DNA of 64,000 nt, from the NCBI RefSeq assembly GCF_002355855.1, contig NZ_AP017655.1:1550001-1614000 (forward strand). The letters are read 5' to 3'. Every line of letters starts with the position of its first letter. The stretch's first letter is position 1. The notes beneath the pieces were generated by a model, which was given only the letters and a program-made list of their open reading frames with translations, was not told the DNA's origin and did not search any database. Source of the DNA: Sphingobium cloacae (GTDB taxonomy: Bacteria > Pseudomonadota > Alphaproteobacteria > Sphingomonadales > Sphingomonadaceae). Below are positions 6,720 to 19,335 of the stretch, piece after piece. The translations under genes and the position numbers were made by a program.

Positions 6720-8294
6720 ATGTCTGTCCATCGCCTACCCGCGATAATGAACAGCTATTTCCGTTCTACCGGCGTCAAGATGTTCCTCATCCTGACGCTG
6801 GCGCTTCTGCCGCTTGGCATATTGGCGCTGGTGGCCTCGCTTCAGGCGATTCGCACCGCCGATCTCGAAAAGGAAGCCCTGCTGAGGGTCGCGGTGACGC
6901 AAAGCGCCCGCAAGCTGACCGCCGATCTCGCATCGGACAGGACCGCCATCGCCCTCACCATCAATTCGATCGCCGCGCACACGGCGGATGCGGGCATGTG
7001 CGACCGCCTTTCCTTCTTCCTGCGGTCCCACGCCAGCAGCGAAGGGCATTTCTACATCTACGACCGGGCGGGGCGGCGGCTGTGCGGTTCGCAAGCGGCC
7101 GAGCCAGCCGGTATAACGGCGCAGAGCCGTTTCGACCCCGCCCAGATCGCACTGCTCCCGCAAGCCGGGTTCCTCGTCAGCCGTGAAATCAGCCGCGACG
7201 GCCGGATCGTCGCCCTCGCCTATTATTCCCGCGCCCATCTGGAAAAAGTGGCCGATCCCGCCACCGCCCTGCAAAATCGCCAGCTCAGTCTTGAGCAGGG
7301 GCGAGCGACCTTGTTCGTCACCCAGGGGGGCGGCCGCCAGCCATCCAAACATCGCAGCATCAGCCTGTCGGCGCGGGTCATGCATCCGGACCTGTTACTC
7401 ACCATGACGGTGCAGGACCCTCCGGCGACCGCCGCCCGGCTTCTTTCTCTTTTCCTGCCGCTGGTCATGTGGTTCGCCGCCGCCGCAATCGGCTGGTTCG
7501 TGGTCAACCGGCTGCTGATTCGCCCGCTGGTGCTGCTACGCCGTTCCGTCGCCGCCTATCAGCCCGGCGAAGTGCTGGAGCCCCTGCGCCGGATGCGGAC
7601 GCCCGCGCAGGAAATCGTGGCGCTGGGCGATACATTCCGCGCGATCAGCGAAGAGGTCGCCACCCATGAGGCGGAAATGGCCGAGGCGCTGGAGACGCAG
7701 CGCAAGCTCACGCGCGAAGTGCATCATCGCGTGAAGAACAATCTTCAGATCATCACCAGCCTCATCAACCTGCATGCCCGATCCGCCGGCACGTCCGAGG
7801 CATCCCAAGCCTATGCCTCGATCCAGCGGCGGGTCGATGCGCTGTCGGTCGTTCATCGCAACCATTATGCGGAGCTGGAGGAAAATCATGGGGTGGGCGT
7901 GCGCTCCCTCATCAGCGAACTCTCCGCCAGCCTGCGCGGCAGCGCGCCCGCCGATGCGCGTCGCTTCATCATCCAGATCGACAGCGACAACCTGCACATC
8001 AGTCAGGATGTCGCGGTCCCCATCGCCTTCCTGCTGACGGAACTGGTCGAATTGGCGATGATGTCCGCGCCCGATGCCGGCATGCGGATCGCCATCCATG
8101 CAAACGCCGGGTCCACGGATCGCGCCCAACTGGAAATCCGGTCCCCTGCCCTGTGCGCGTCACCGGCCATGACCGCGCGTCTCGAAGAGCGGTACGGGCG
8201 CATCCTCACCGGCCTGTCACGCCAATTGCGCGCGCCGCTCGACCATGATGCGGCAGCGGGTCTCTATGCGATAGAGATCGCCACCCTGCCTTGA
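6720..8294 (+). CDS. phyP: PhyP-type HisKA_2 sensor protein with degenerate ATPase domain
   Basis: 524 residues. Membrane helices at about 20-43 and 240-265 flank a periplasmic sensor; a HAMP-like segment follows (VVNRLLIRPLVLLRRSV). The HisKA_2 H-box is EVHHRVKNNLQIITSLIN, with the phosphorylatable His near residue 338. The following ATPase region lacks the usual N-box Asn (LLTELVELAMM instead of an EALxNA-type motif) and has no recognisable G1 or G2 glycine boxes. This fits PhyP of Sphingomonas, reported as a negative regulator of the PhyR cascade. Acting as a phospho-PhyR phosphatase or phosphotransfer protein rather than an active kinase is inference. The start at 6747 is an alternative. 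Confidence 0.8.
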   Translation: MSVHRLPAIMNSYFRSTGVKMFLILTLALLPLGILALVASLQAIRTADLEKEALLRVAVTQSARKLTADLASDRTAIALTINSIAAHTADAGMCDRLSFFLRSHASSEGHFYIYDRAGRRLCGSQAAEPAGITAQSRFDPAQIALLPQAGFLVSREISRDGRIVALAYYSRAHLEKVADPATALQNRQLSLEQGRATLFVTQGGGRQPSKHRSISLSARVMHPDLLLTMTVQDPPATAARLLSLFLPLVMWFAAAAIGWFVVNRLLIRPLVLLRRSVAAYQPGEVLEPLRRMRTPAQEIVALGDTFRAISEEVATHEAEMAEALETQRKLTREVHHRVKNNLQIITSLINLHARSAGTSEASQAYASIQRRVDALSVVHRNHYAELEENHGVGVRSLISELSASLRGSAPADARRFIIQIDSDNLHISQDVAVPIAFLLTELVELAMMSAPDAGMRIAIHANAGSTDRAQLEIRSPALCASPAMTARLEERYGRILTGLSRQLRAPLDHDAAAGLYAIEIATLP

Positions 8295-8295
8295 G

Positions 8296-9653
<1,358 letters not shown>

Positions 9654-9715
9654 GGAAAGCTGTCTAGCCCATAAAGGTTAACAAGGCCGAAATTTCTGCT
9701 TCCCTGTCATGCCAA

Positions 9716-9731
9716 GTTGCAAACATGCAAC
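9716..9731. promoter_or_regulatory. Inverted repeat GTTGCA-AACA-TGCAAC upstream of the RpfF-like gene
   Basis: A perfect 6-bp inverted repeat with a 4-nt spacer lies 140 bp before the RpfF-like start. A second TTGCA-rich patch (ATTGCATTGCAT) occurs around 9810-9821. Both are candidate regulator sites in the divergent gap between the tgt side and this gene. Confidence 0.3.
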
Positions 9732-9870
9732 AGGATGGTAGCAGCAGCCCTTCATCCTTATGCTTTCAGGCAACAGTCGGTCGGAAAAGTGGTTAACATG
9801 TCATCATATTGCATTGCATGAGACCCACAACCCTGTTCTGTTGATGAGAAATAAGAATGCGGGGGCGCAG

Positions 9871-10824
9871 ATGATTGATTCAGGGCGATTTAATCCGACC
9901 CATGTGGACATGCGAACGCCGCATGAGGAGGACATCTCCCTTCCGGCAGGCAACGATTATGGCGACGCTACGGAAAGCACGGCGTCCGAGGAGTTCAGCC
10001 AGTCGCTGTTGTTCGATCTGGGACAGATCGATGTCCGTTGGGAAGCGGAGCTGGGCACATTATGGGCCTTCATGACTCCCCATGATCGCCCCAATTCGAA
10101 TCAGAGCCTCATTCGTGACACGATGACATGGCTCAGCGAAAGCAAGCGCCTGTTCGGCGCGAACCCCGGCTCGCTCAAGTTCATGGTCCTGGGCTCCCGC
10201 TTTCCCGGCGTCTTCAATCTGGGCGGCGACCTGGAGATGTTCGCGGAATGCATCCAGAGCCGCAACCGGGAAGCGCTGCTGAAATATGGCATTTCCTGCG
10301 TCGAGATCGTCGATCGCATCTGGCACAGCAACGACATGAACATCATCAACATCGGGCTGGCGCAGGGCGATGCGCTGGGCGGCGGGTTGGAAGCGCTGAT
10401 GTGCTTCGATGTCATCATCGCGGAGCGGCAGGCGCGCTTCGGCCTGCCCGAAGTCCTTTTCGGCCTCTTTCCCGGCATGGGCGCCTATTCGATCCTCTCG
10501 CGCCGCGTCGGACCGGTGCTGGCCCGGCGCATGATCATGGAAGGTCATGTCTACAGCGCCGAGGAGATGTACGACATGGGCATCGTCTCGCAGGTGGTCG
10601 AAGCGGGCGAAGGCGAAGAAGCGACCCGCCGGTGGATCGCCGATCACAGCGCGCACCATGCCGGTTATGTCGGGATCGCGCGGGCGGGGCGTCGCGTCCA
10701 TCCGATGACATTGGAGGAATTGACCGACATCGTCACCACATGGACCGACACAGCGCTGATGCTGTCGGATCGCGACCTGCGCATGATGCGGCGGCTGGCG
10801 GCGGCGCAAACCCGCCTGCGCTGA
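9871..10824 (+). CDS. RpfF-like crotonase (putative diffusible signal factor synthase)
   Basis: 317 residues from the ATG at 9871 (MIDSGRFNPT); upstream in-frame sequence is not protein-like. The crotonase fold contains two features characteristic of RpfF: the oxyanion-hole segment VFNLGGDLEMF (about 115-124), and the paired acidic residues Glu174 (GGGLEALM) and Glu194 (GLPEVLFGLFPGMGAYS). Their spacing of 20 equals that of the catalytic Glu141/Glu161 of Xanthomonas RpfF. RpfF hydrolyses and dehydrates 3-hydroxyacyl-ACP to cis-2-enoic fatty acid signals. It converges on a GGDEF-EAL gene 12 bp away. A plain enoyl-CoA hydratase would normally lack the GGD-L-F segment. No rpfC or rpfG is in the window. 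Confidence 0.8.
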   Translation: MIDSGRFNPTHVDMRTPHEEDISLPAGNDYGDATESTASEEFSQSLLFDLGQIDVRWEAELGTLWAFMTPHDRPNSNQSLIRDTMTWLSESKRLFGANPGSLKFMVLGSRFPGVFNLGGDLEMFAECIQSRNREALLKYGISCVEIVDRIWHSNDMNIINIGLAQGDALGGGLEALMCFDVIIAERQARFGLPEVLFGLFPGMGAYSILSRRVGPVLARRMIMEGHVYSAEEMYDMGIVSQVVEAGEGEEATRRWIADHSAHHAGYVGIARAGRRVHPMTLEELTDIVTTWTDTALMLSDRDLRMMRRLAAAQTRLR

Positions 10825-10836
10825 CCTTTCCCCCGA

Positions 10837-12852
10837 TCAGCTCGCCCGGCGGCGCGGAAAGGGGACAGGAAGCGATTCCTCCTTTGGCGTCAATGCGCCA
10901 TGGGCGATCAGCGCGGTGACCGCCTCGCACGATACCGGCCGACTGAACAGATAGCCCTGCACATTGGTGAAGCCGGCGTCCCGCGCATGATCGAGTTGAT
11001 CCAGCGTCTCTATGCCTTCGGCCACCGTATCCATCGCCAGATCGCGGGCCAGGCTGCCGATGGCGCGGACGATGGCGCGATCTTCCGCATTGGCGCTGAC
11101 CCCCGCCATGAAGCTCTGGTCGATTTTCAGCGTGTCGAAACGATAGGAGCGCAGATAGGATAGCGAGGAATAGCCCGTTCCGAAATCGTCCAGCGCCAGC
11201 CGCAATCCGATCCGCTGCAATTCACGCAAAATGGCGTTGGCCTGCCCGCTGTCATCCAGAAAGATGGATTCGGTCACTTCCAGTTCCAGCCGCCGCGCCG
11301 GCAGCCCCGATTCCAGCAGCGCGGCAATGACGCTGCCCGGCAGTTCGGCGGACTTGAGCGACGCGGGCGATATGTTGACGGCCACCCGCGCATCCGTCGG
11401 CCAGGACGCCGCCGCCAGACAGGCGTGCCGCACGACCCAGGAGGTGATGTCCTCGATCAGGCCCATGCCCTCGGCGATCGGAATGAACTCCGACGGCGGG
11501 ATCGGCCCCAAAGTGGGATGTTCCCAGCGCAGCAGAGCCTCGCAGGCGTGGATATGCAGGTTTTCCAGATCGACGATCGGCTGGAACACCAGCCTCAATT
11601 CCTGCCCCTCTATGGCGCGGCGAAGGCCCGTCTCGATCTCATGGACACGGTTGAAGCGTTCCTTGAACAACCAGCTGAAACTCGCCGCCCGGTTGCGCCC
11701 TTCCCGCTTCGCTTCATACAGGGCAATGTCCGCATGCTGCATCAGTTCGTCCATATGGCGGCCGTCCTGCGGCGCCACGGCATAGCCGATGGACGCGGTC
11801 ACTTCGAGATGATGGTCCCCCACGTCAAAGCCATAGGCAAAATATTCGATGATCTCCCGCGCGATGGTCTGCGCCGTCAATCGGTCGGCATTGGGGCAGA
11901 TGATCACGAATTCGTCCCCGCCGAAACGCGCGGTCCAGCCCTTGTCCTGGACGACCTCGGTCAATCTTTTGGCGACGCCGCGCAGAAGCTGGTCGCCGAC
12001 GATATGTCCCAGCGAGTCATTGATTTCCTTGAAGCGGTCGATGTCCATCCACAGGATCGCCACCGCGTCATGCGGGGCCATGTGATTGTCGAATATGTCC
12101 TGCAACCGCATCTGCATCGCCATGCGGTTTTCAAGCCCGGTCAAACTGTCATAGCGTGCCAGGCGCTCGAATTTTTCGGCGAGGACGGATTGATCGCGCT
12201 TGCCCTTGAGCGCCTGAACCACGATGCGGTGCGTCGTGGAGCTGATTTCCGCCAGTCCCAGCACCATCATCGCCATGGCGATCGCAAGGACGCGATAACC
12301 CGTCGAACCTTCCAGCCACAGCCCTGTCGCGGTAGGCACGAGAGCAAGGCAGACCTGTCCGATCGCGATGTGGACCCGCCCTGCATTGCGGCCCGAAATG
12401 CCTCCCGCATAGCCCGTCGCCATGGACACGCTGAGCATGTGCATGACGGAATTGCCCGATGCGACAAGCGTCGCGAAGCTCATCAGGCCCAGCAGGCCCG
12501 CATAGGCCCACGCGCCCAGCTCATAGACCAGTTCCCACAGGCGCGAAGCAACGGCAGTGCCGCGCATCAATTGACGGTGGAAGAATATCGCGGTGACGAC
12601 GCGCAATGTCGCCACGATGCACACCGCCGCGACAATCACATCGATCATGGGGTCATGACTGAGACTGCTGATGACGATGCCGACGGCGGTTCCGGTCGCG
12701 GCGCCAATGGTGAGGGAGGCCGGCGAAGCGTAGAGCGTTTCCACCAGACTGCGGCGCACATCGGCATCCTGCGCCGTGGGCCGGGCAAGTCGACTGATCA
12801 GAAAAGTTCCTATAGCGCGCAAATCGGCGGGTCTCCGGTTCCCGATCCTCAA
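10837..12852 (-). CDS. Membrane GGDEF-EAL protein (cyclic-di-GMP turnover)
   Basis: 671 residues from a TTG start at 12852; no ATG lies near the N-terminus, so the start is uncertain. About six hydrophobic segments (about 45-215) form a membrane sensor. A diguanylate cyclase domain follows (about 235-390) with an intact active site (TARFGGDEFVII), then a phosphodiesterase domain (about 405-655) with ACEALLRWEHP, DDFGTGYSSLSYL and DTVAEGIET. Both motifs look competent, so it could be bifunctional. It sits tail to tail with the RpfF-like gene, which recalls the pairing of DSF synthases with GGDEF-EAL receptors in Burkholderia, although RpfR has an N-terminal FI/PAS sensor instead of membrane helices. 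Confidence 0.9.
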   Translation of the reverse strand: MRIGNRRPADLRAIGTFLISRLARPTAQDADVRRSLVETLYASPASLTIGAATGTAVGIVISSLSHDPMIDVIVAAVCIVATLRVVTAIFFHRQLMRGTAVASRLWELVYELGAWAYAGLLGLMSFATLVASGNSVMHMLSVSMATGYAGGISGRNAGRVHIAIGQVCLALVPTATGLWLEGSTGYRVLAIAMAMMVLGLAEISSTTHRIVVQALKGKRDQSVLAEKFERLARYDSLTGLENRMAMQMRLQDIFDNHMAPHDAVAILWMDIDRFKEINDSLGHIVGDQLLRGVAKRLTEVVQDKGWTARFGGDEFVIICPNADRLTAQTIAREIIEYFAYGFDVGDHHLEVTASIGYAVAPQDGRHMDELMQHADIALYEAKREGRNRAASFSWLFKERFNRVHEIETGLRRAIEGQELRLVFQPIVDLENLHIHACEALLRWEHPTLGPIPPSEFIPIAEGMGLIEDITSWVVRHACLAAASWPTDARVAVNISPASLKSAELPGSVIAALLESGLPARRLELEVTESIFLDDSGQANAILRELQRIGLRLALDDFGTGYSSLSYLRSYRFDTLKIDQSFMAGVSANAEDRAIVRAIGSLARDLAMDTVAEGIETLDQLDHARDAGFTNVQGYLFSRPVSCEAVTALIAHGALTPKEESLPVPFPRRRAS

Positions 12853-13271
12853 AATGGAGCCGTTGGTTTATTTTTCGGTTAATCATACCCACGATTTTCT
12901 GCGAAAAATCGCGCCGGTTTGTAAAAGTTTGAAAACTCACTTCCTATTCTTTGCGTAAGCGCGCCGCCCTTTTCTGACTGCAACGATGATGCCGACTGAC
13001 ACGCTGTGTTCGGCTGCCATGGCCTTGATAGGACATCTAGCTTGATCGCTGCGACCTGCTCGGCACTTAAAAGCGGCTTCTATGCCAGCCCGTCGCGCAA
13101 CGATCGGGCTCCCGCTTTCGCAGGACGATAGTGGGCTTCCATTCAGGCATGTCCTATCATCGCAAAAGAGGCCGGCGGATCGCTCCGCCGGCCTGTTTTT
13201 CCTGTCGCTTGCGTATGGACTTTCGATCCGATCGCGGGGCGGACGGCCGCCCGCCCCGCGAAGATCGTTTC
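12853..13271. other. Gene-free stretch between the GGDEF-EAL gene and groEL
   Basis: About 420 bp without a convincing gene. It holds an inverted repeat CGATTTT-N6-AAAATCG (12892-12911), about 40-60 bp upstream of the GGDEF-EAL start, and the groEL terminator (13164-13194). A degenerate TCCCGC-TTTC-GCAGGA half-palindrome (about 13110-13125) resembles the paired palindromes at 31.1 kb. Confidence 0.5.
13164..13194 (-). terminator. Rho-independent terminator downstream of groEL
   Basis: A perfect 11-bp stem (AGGCCGGCGGA/TCCGCCGGCCT) with a 4-nt loop is followed on the minus strand by CTTTT. On the plus strand it also ends in GTTTTT, so it may work both ways. Confidence 0.85.
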
Positions 13272-14942
<1,671 letters not shown>

Positions 14943-14968
14943 TTAGAGTGCGGTTGGAACGGCTATGC

Positions 14969-15256
14969 TCAGGCGACGACGCCGAGGATGTCCGATTCCT
15001 TCATGATGAGCAGGTCTTCGCCATCGACCTTGACTTCGGTGCCCGACCATTTGCCGAACAGGATGCGGTCGCCAGCCTTGACATCCAGCGGCGTGACCTT
15101 GCCGTCTTCCGCCTTGGAGCCGGTGCCGACGGCGACGATTTCGCCTTCCTGCGGCTTTTCCTTCGCGGAATCGGGGATGATGATGCCGCCGGCAGTCTTC
15201 TCTTCCGCCTCTACGCGGCGAACGAGAACGCGGTCATGCAACGGACGAAATGCCAT
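14969..15256 (-). CDS. groES: Co-chaperonin GroES (10 kDa)
   Basis: 95 residues with the N-terminal [16 protein letters not shown], the mobile-loop segment [17 protein letters not shown] and the C-terminal strand [19 protein letters not shown]. It forms the heptameric lid over GroEL. It is the first gene of the operon, with the HrcA operator and a sigma-70-like promoter 100-165 bp upstream. Confidence 0.98.
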   Translation of the reverse strand: MAFRPLHDRVLVRRVEAEEKTAGGIIIPDSAKEKPQEGEIVAVGTGSKAEDGKVTPLDVKAGDRILFGKWSGTEVKVDGEDLLIMKESDILGVVA

Positions 15257-15357
15257 GTTGAGTGCCTTTCCCTCTTACGACGTTGTGGGATCTGGAAGGA
15301 CGCGAAGGATTATTCCCCCGGCGCGTCCCGGCCCTTCTCCCATTGAACCTTGCCTTG

Positions 15358-15384
15358 TTAGCACTCCTCTTTCGAGAGTGCCAG
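15358..15384. promoter_or_regulatory. CIRCE operator (HrcA binding site)
   Basis: TTAGCACTC-N9-GAGTGCCAG matches the CIRCE consensus TTAGCACTC-N9-GAGTGCTAA at 16 of 18 arm positions. It lies between the promoter and groES, so HrcA should repress the operon at normal temperature. Confidence 0.92.
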
Positions 15385-15391
15385 CAGCGCG

Positions 15392-15419
15392 AATATGGAA
15401 AAAGGATTTTTCCGGTCAA
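15392..15419 (-). promoter_or_regulatory. Sigma-70 type promoter of groES-groEL
   Basis: On the minus strand TTGACC (15419-15414) and CATATT (15397-15392) are separated by 16 nt, directly before the CIRCE element. I see no need for a separate heat-shock sigma promoter here, but one cannot be excluded. Confidence 0.65.
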
Positions 15420-15622
15420 GGGGCAGGCCGAACTTTTTTAGACGGGGCAATCGGGGTCTTTCCCTATTGCCCCATGCCCCTGTCTTGCCATGATCGCGTT
15501 GCGGGATTGTTGCGGCCGTCGCCATGCCATTGCCGACCGGCATTATTTCATGTCCCGGCCGCGCGGCGCTTCCCTCCCATGCGCCAAGGGGAACAATGGA
15601 GGAAGCAAAAGGAGTAAGGACA

Positions 15623-16057
15623 ATGCGTTTCTCGAATATCGTCGTCGCCGTGGACATCTATGATCCGGACAATGGACGCGCGGCGCTTGGGCGCGCCAGC
15701 GCCATCGCCGGAGAGGAAGGGCGGCTCCACCTGCTCTATGTCCGCTATTATCTGCCGACACGCTATGCGGAACTGCTCGCCGAGGACTTCGACCTTCGGG
15801 AGCAGCAGGACGCCGCTGAGGCCATGCATGCATGGTGCGAGGAACTGAAGATCGATGCGGGCCGCGTGCATTTCGCCACGAAACGCGGGTCGGTGCGCGA
15901 CGAGGTGATCAGCTATGCGCAGGCGCAGGGCGCAGACCTCATCGTCCTTGGCTCGCACCAGCCATCCTTCTCCTCCAAGCTGCTGGGGTCGAACGCGTCC
16001 GCCATCGTGCATCATTCGCCGGTCAGCGTGCTGATCGCCCGGACGGACAAGAAATAA
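15623..16057 (+). CDS. Universal stress protein, UspA family
   Basis: 144 residues from the ATG at 15623, preceded by AAAGGAGTAAGGAC. It starts with the family strand MRFSNIVVAVD and ends with the nucleotide-binding signature ADLIVLGSHQPSF followed by LLGSNASAIVHHSPVSVLIAR (pattern G-x2-x-G-x9-G-S). This suggests an ATP-binding type of Usp. It is a single-gene unit; no sigma-EcfG promoter is visible before it although the family is often stress induced. Confidence 0.9.
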   Translation: MRFSNIVVAVDIYDPDNGRAALGRASAIAGEEGRLHLLYVRYYLPTRYAELLAEDFDLREQQDAAEAMHAWCEELKIDAGRVHFATKRGSVRDEVISYAQAQGADLIVLGSHQPSFSSKLLGSNASAIVHHSPVSVLIARTDKK

Positions 16058-16141
16058 TCCGACTGCGCGGGCGGGAGCGGTTGTCCGATCAGAGGAGGCT
16101 TCCTAACTGCGGGATGACTGCCACCGATGGAGCATCCCCGC

Positions 16142-17014
16142 ATGACCGACAGCTACACCCCGCCCCGCGTCTGGACATGGGATAAGGCGAGCGGCGGCGC
16201 GTTCGCCAATATCAACCGGCCTGTCGCGGGCTCAACGCACGACAAGGAACTGCCGGTCGGCAAGCATCCTTTCCAGCTTTATTCGCTGGCGACGCCCAAC
16301 GGGCAGAAGGCCGCGATCATGCTGGAGGAATTGCTGGAAGCGGGACACAGCGATGCGGAATATGACGCCTGGCTGATCCGCATCAACGAAGGCGACCAGT
16401 TTTCGAGCGGTTTCGTCGCGGTCAATCCCAACAGCAAGATTCCGGCGCTGATGGACCATAGCGTCGCTCCACCCCGACGCGTGTTCGAATCGGGTGCGAT
16501 CCTGCTCTATCTGGCGGAGAAGTTCGGCGCCTTCCTCCCATCCGATCCAGCGAAACGCACAGAGGCGCTGTCATGGCTGTTCTGGCAGATGGGCGCGGGG
16601 CCGCTGCTGGGCGGAGGCTTCGGTCATTTCTACGCCTATGCGCCGGAAAAATATGAATATCCGATCAATCGCTACACGATGGAGGCCAAGCGTCAGCTGG
16701 ATGTCCTGAATCATCGTCTGGCGGAGAATGAATATATGGCGGGCGACGAATATAGCATCGCCGACATCGCCATCTGGCCCTGGTATGGCGGCATCGTCCT
16801 CGGCCGCAATTATGAAGGCGCGGCGGAGTTTCTGGACGTCGCAAGCTATGAGCATGTCAACCGCTGGGCGAAGCAGATCGACGACCGGGCCGCCGTGAAG
16901 CGCGGACGGATCGTCAACAAGGTCAATGGTCCGTTGGAAGAGCAGCTTCACGAACGGCACGACGCCAGCGAATTCGAAACGCGCACGCAGGACAAGCTGC
17001 AACAGGAGTCCTGA
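16142..17014 (+). CDS. yghU: YghU-type glutathione S-transferase (disulfide-bond oxidoreductase)
   Basis: 290 residues from the ATG at 16142, which has GGAG 9 nt upstream; an ATG at 16127 is an alternative. The thioredoxin-like half contains LYSLATPNGQKAAIMLEELL and VNPNSKIPALMDHS, and the helical half contains YSIADIAIWPWYGG. These features match YghU, a Nu-class transferase that binds two glutathione molecules and reduces disulfides. It is convergent with ligA. Confidence 0.9.
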   Translation: MTDSYTPPRVWTWDKASGGAFANINRPVAGSTHDKELPVGKHPFQLYSLATPNGQKAAIMLEELLEAGHSDAEYDAWLIRINEGDQFSSGFVAVNPNSKIPALMDHSVAPPRRVFESGAILLYLAEKFGAFLPSDPAKRTEALSWLFWQMGAGPLLGGGFGHFYAYAPEKYEYPINRYTMEAKRQLDVLNHRLAENEYMAGDEYSIADIAIWPWYGGIVLGRNYEGAAEFLDVASYEHVNRWAKQIDDRAAVKRGRIVNKVNGPLEEQLHERHDASEFETRTQDKLQQES

Positions 17015-17075
17015 GAGGCAAGACGGCGGATCGCCTCGTTAGAGATTGCCCTGACCAAGACGAAACCTGTCTGTT

Positions 17076-17099
17076 CGGTTCGAACGGAGTCGAGAACCG
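17076..17099. repeat. Short palindrome CGGTTC-N12-GAACCG between convergent genes
   Basis: A 6-bp inverted repeat with a partly palindromic centre lies in the 136-bp gap between yghU and ligA, whose stops face each other. It could act as a weak bidirectional transcript end or be a dispersed palindromic repeat. Confidence 0.35.
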
Positions 17100-17150
17100 G
17101 ATGGAATGGCAGAGCGCTCCCCCGTAAACGCGGCGGTCTCTACTCGGCCT

Positions 17151-19310
<2,160 letters not shown>

Positions 19311-19335
19311 TCAGCCGGAAAGGCGCAACCGGCCC

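Noticed and set aside
15585..15615. GGAAC before uspA as a sigma-EcfG promoter
   Set aside because: No CGTT or GTT occurs 16-17 nt downstream; the sequence there is the ribosome binding site region.
17070..17099. tRNA-like T-arm (GGTTCGAAC) between yghU and ligA
   Set aside because: No acceptor, D or anticodon arm can be built around it; it is part of a short palindrome.
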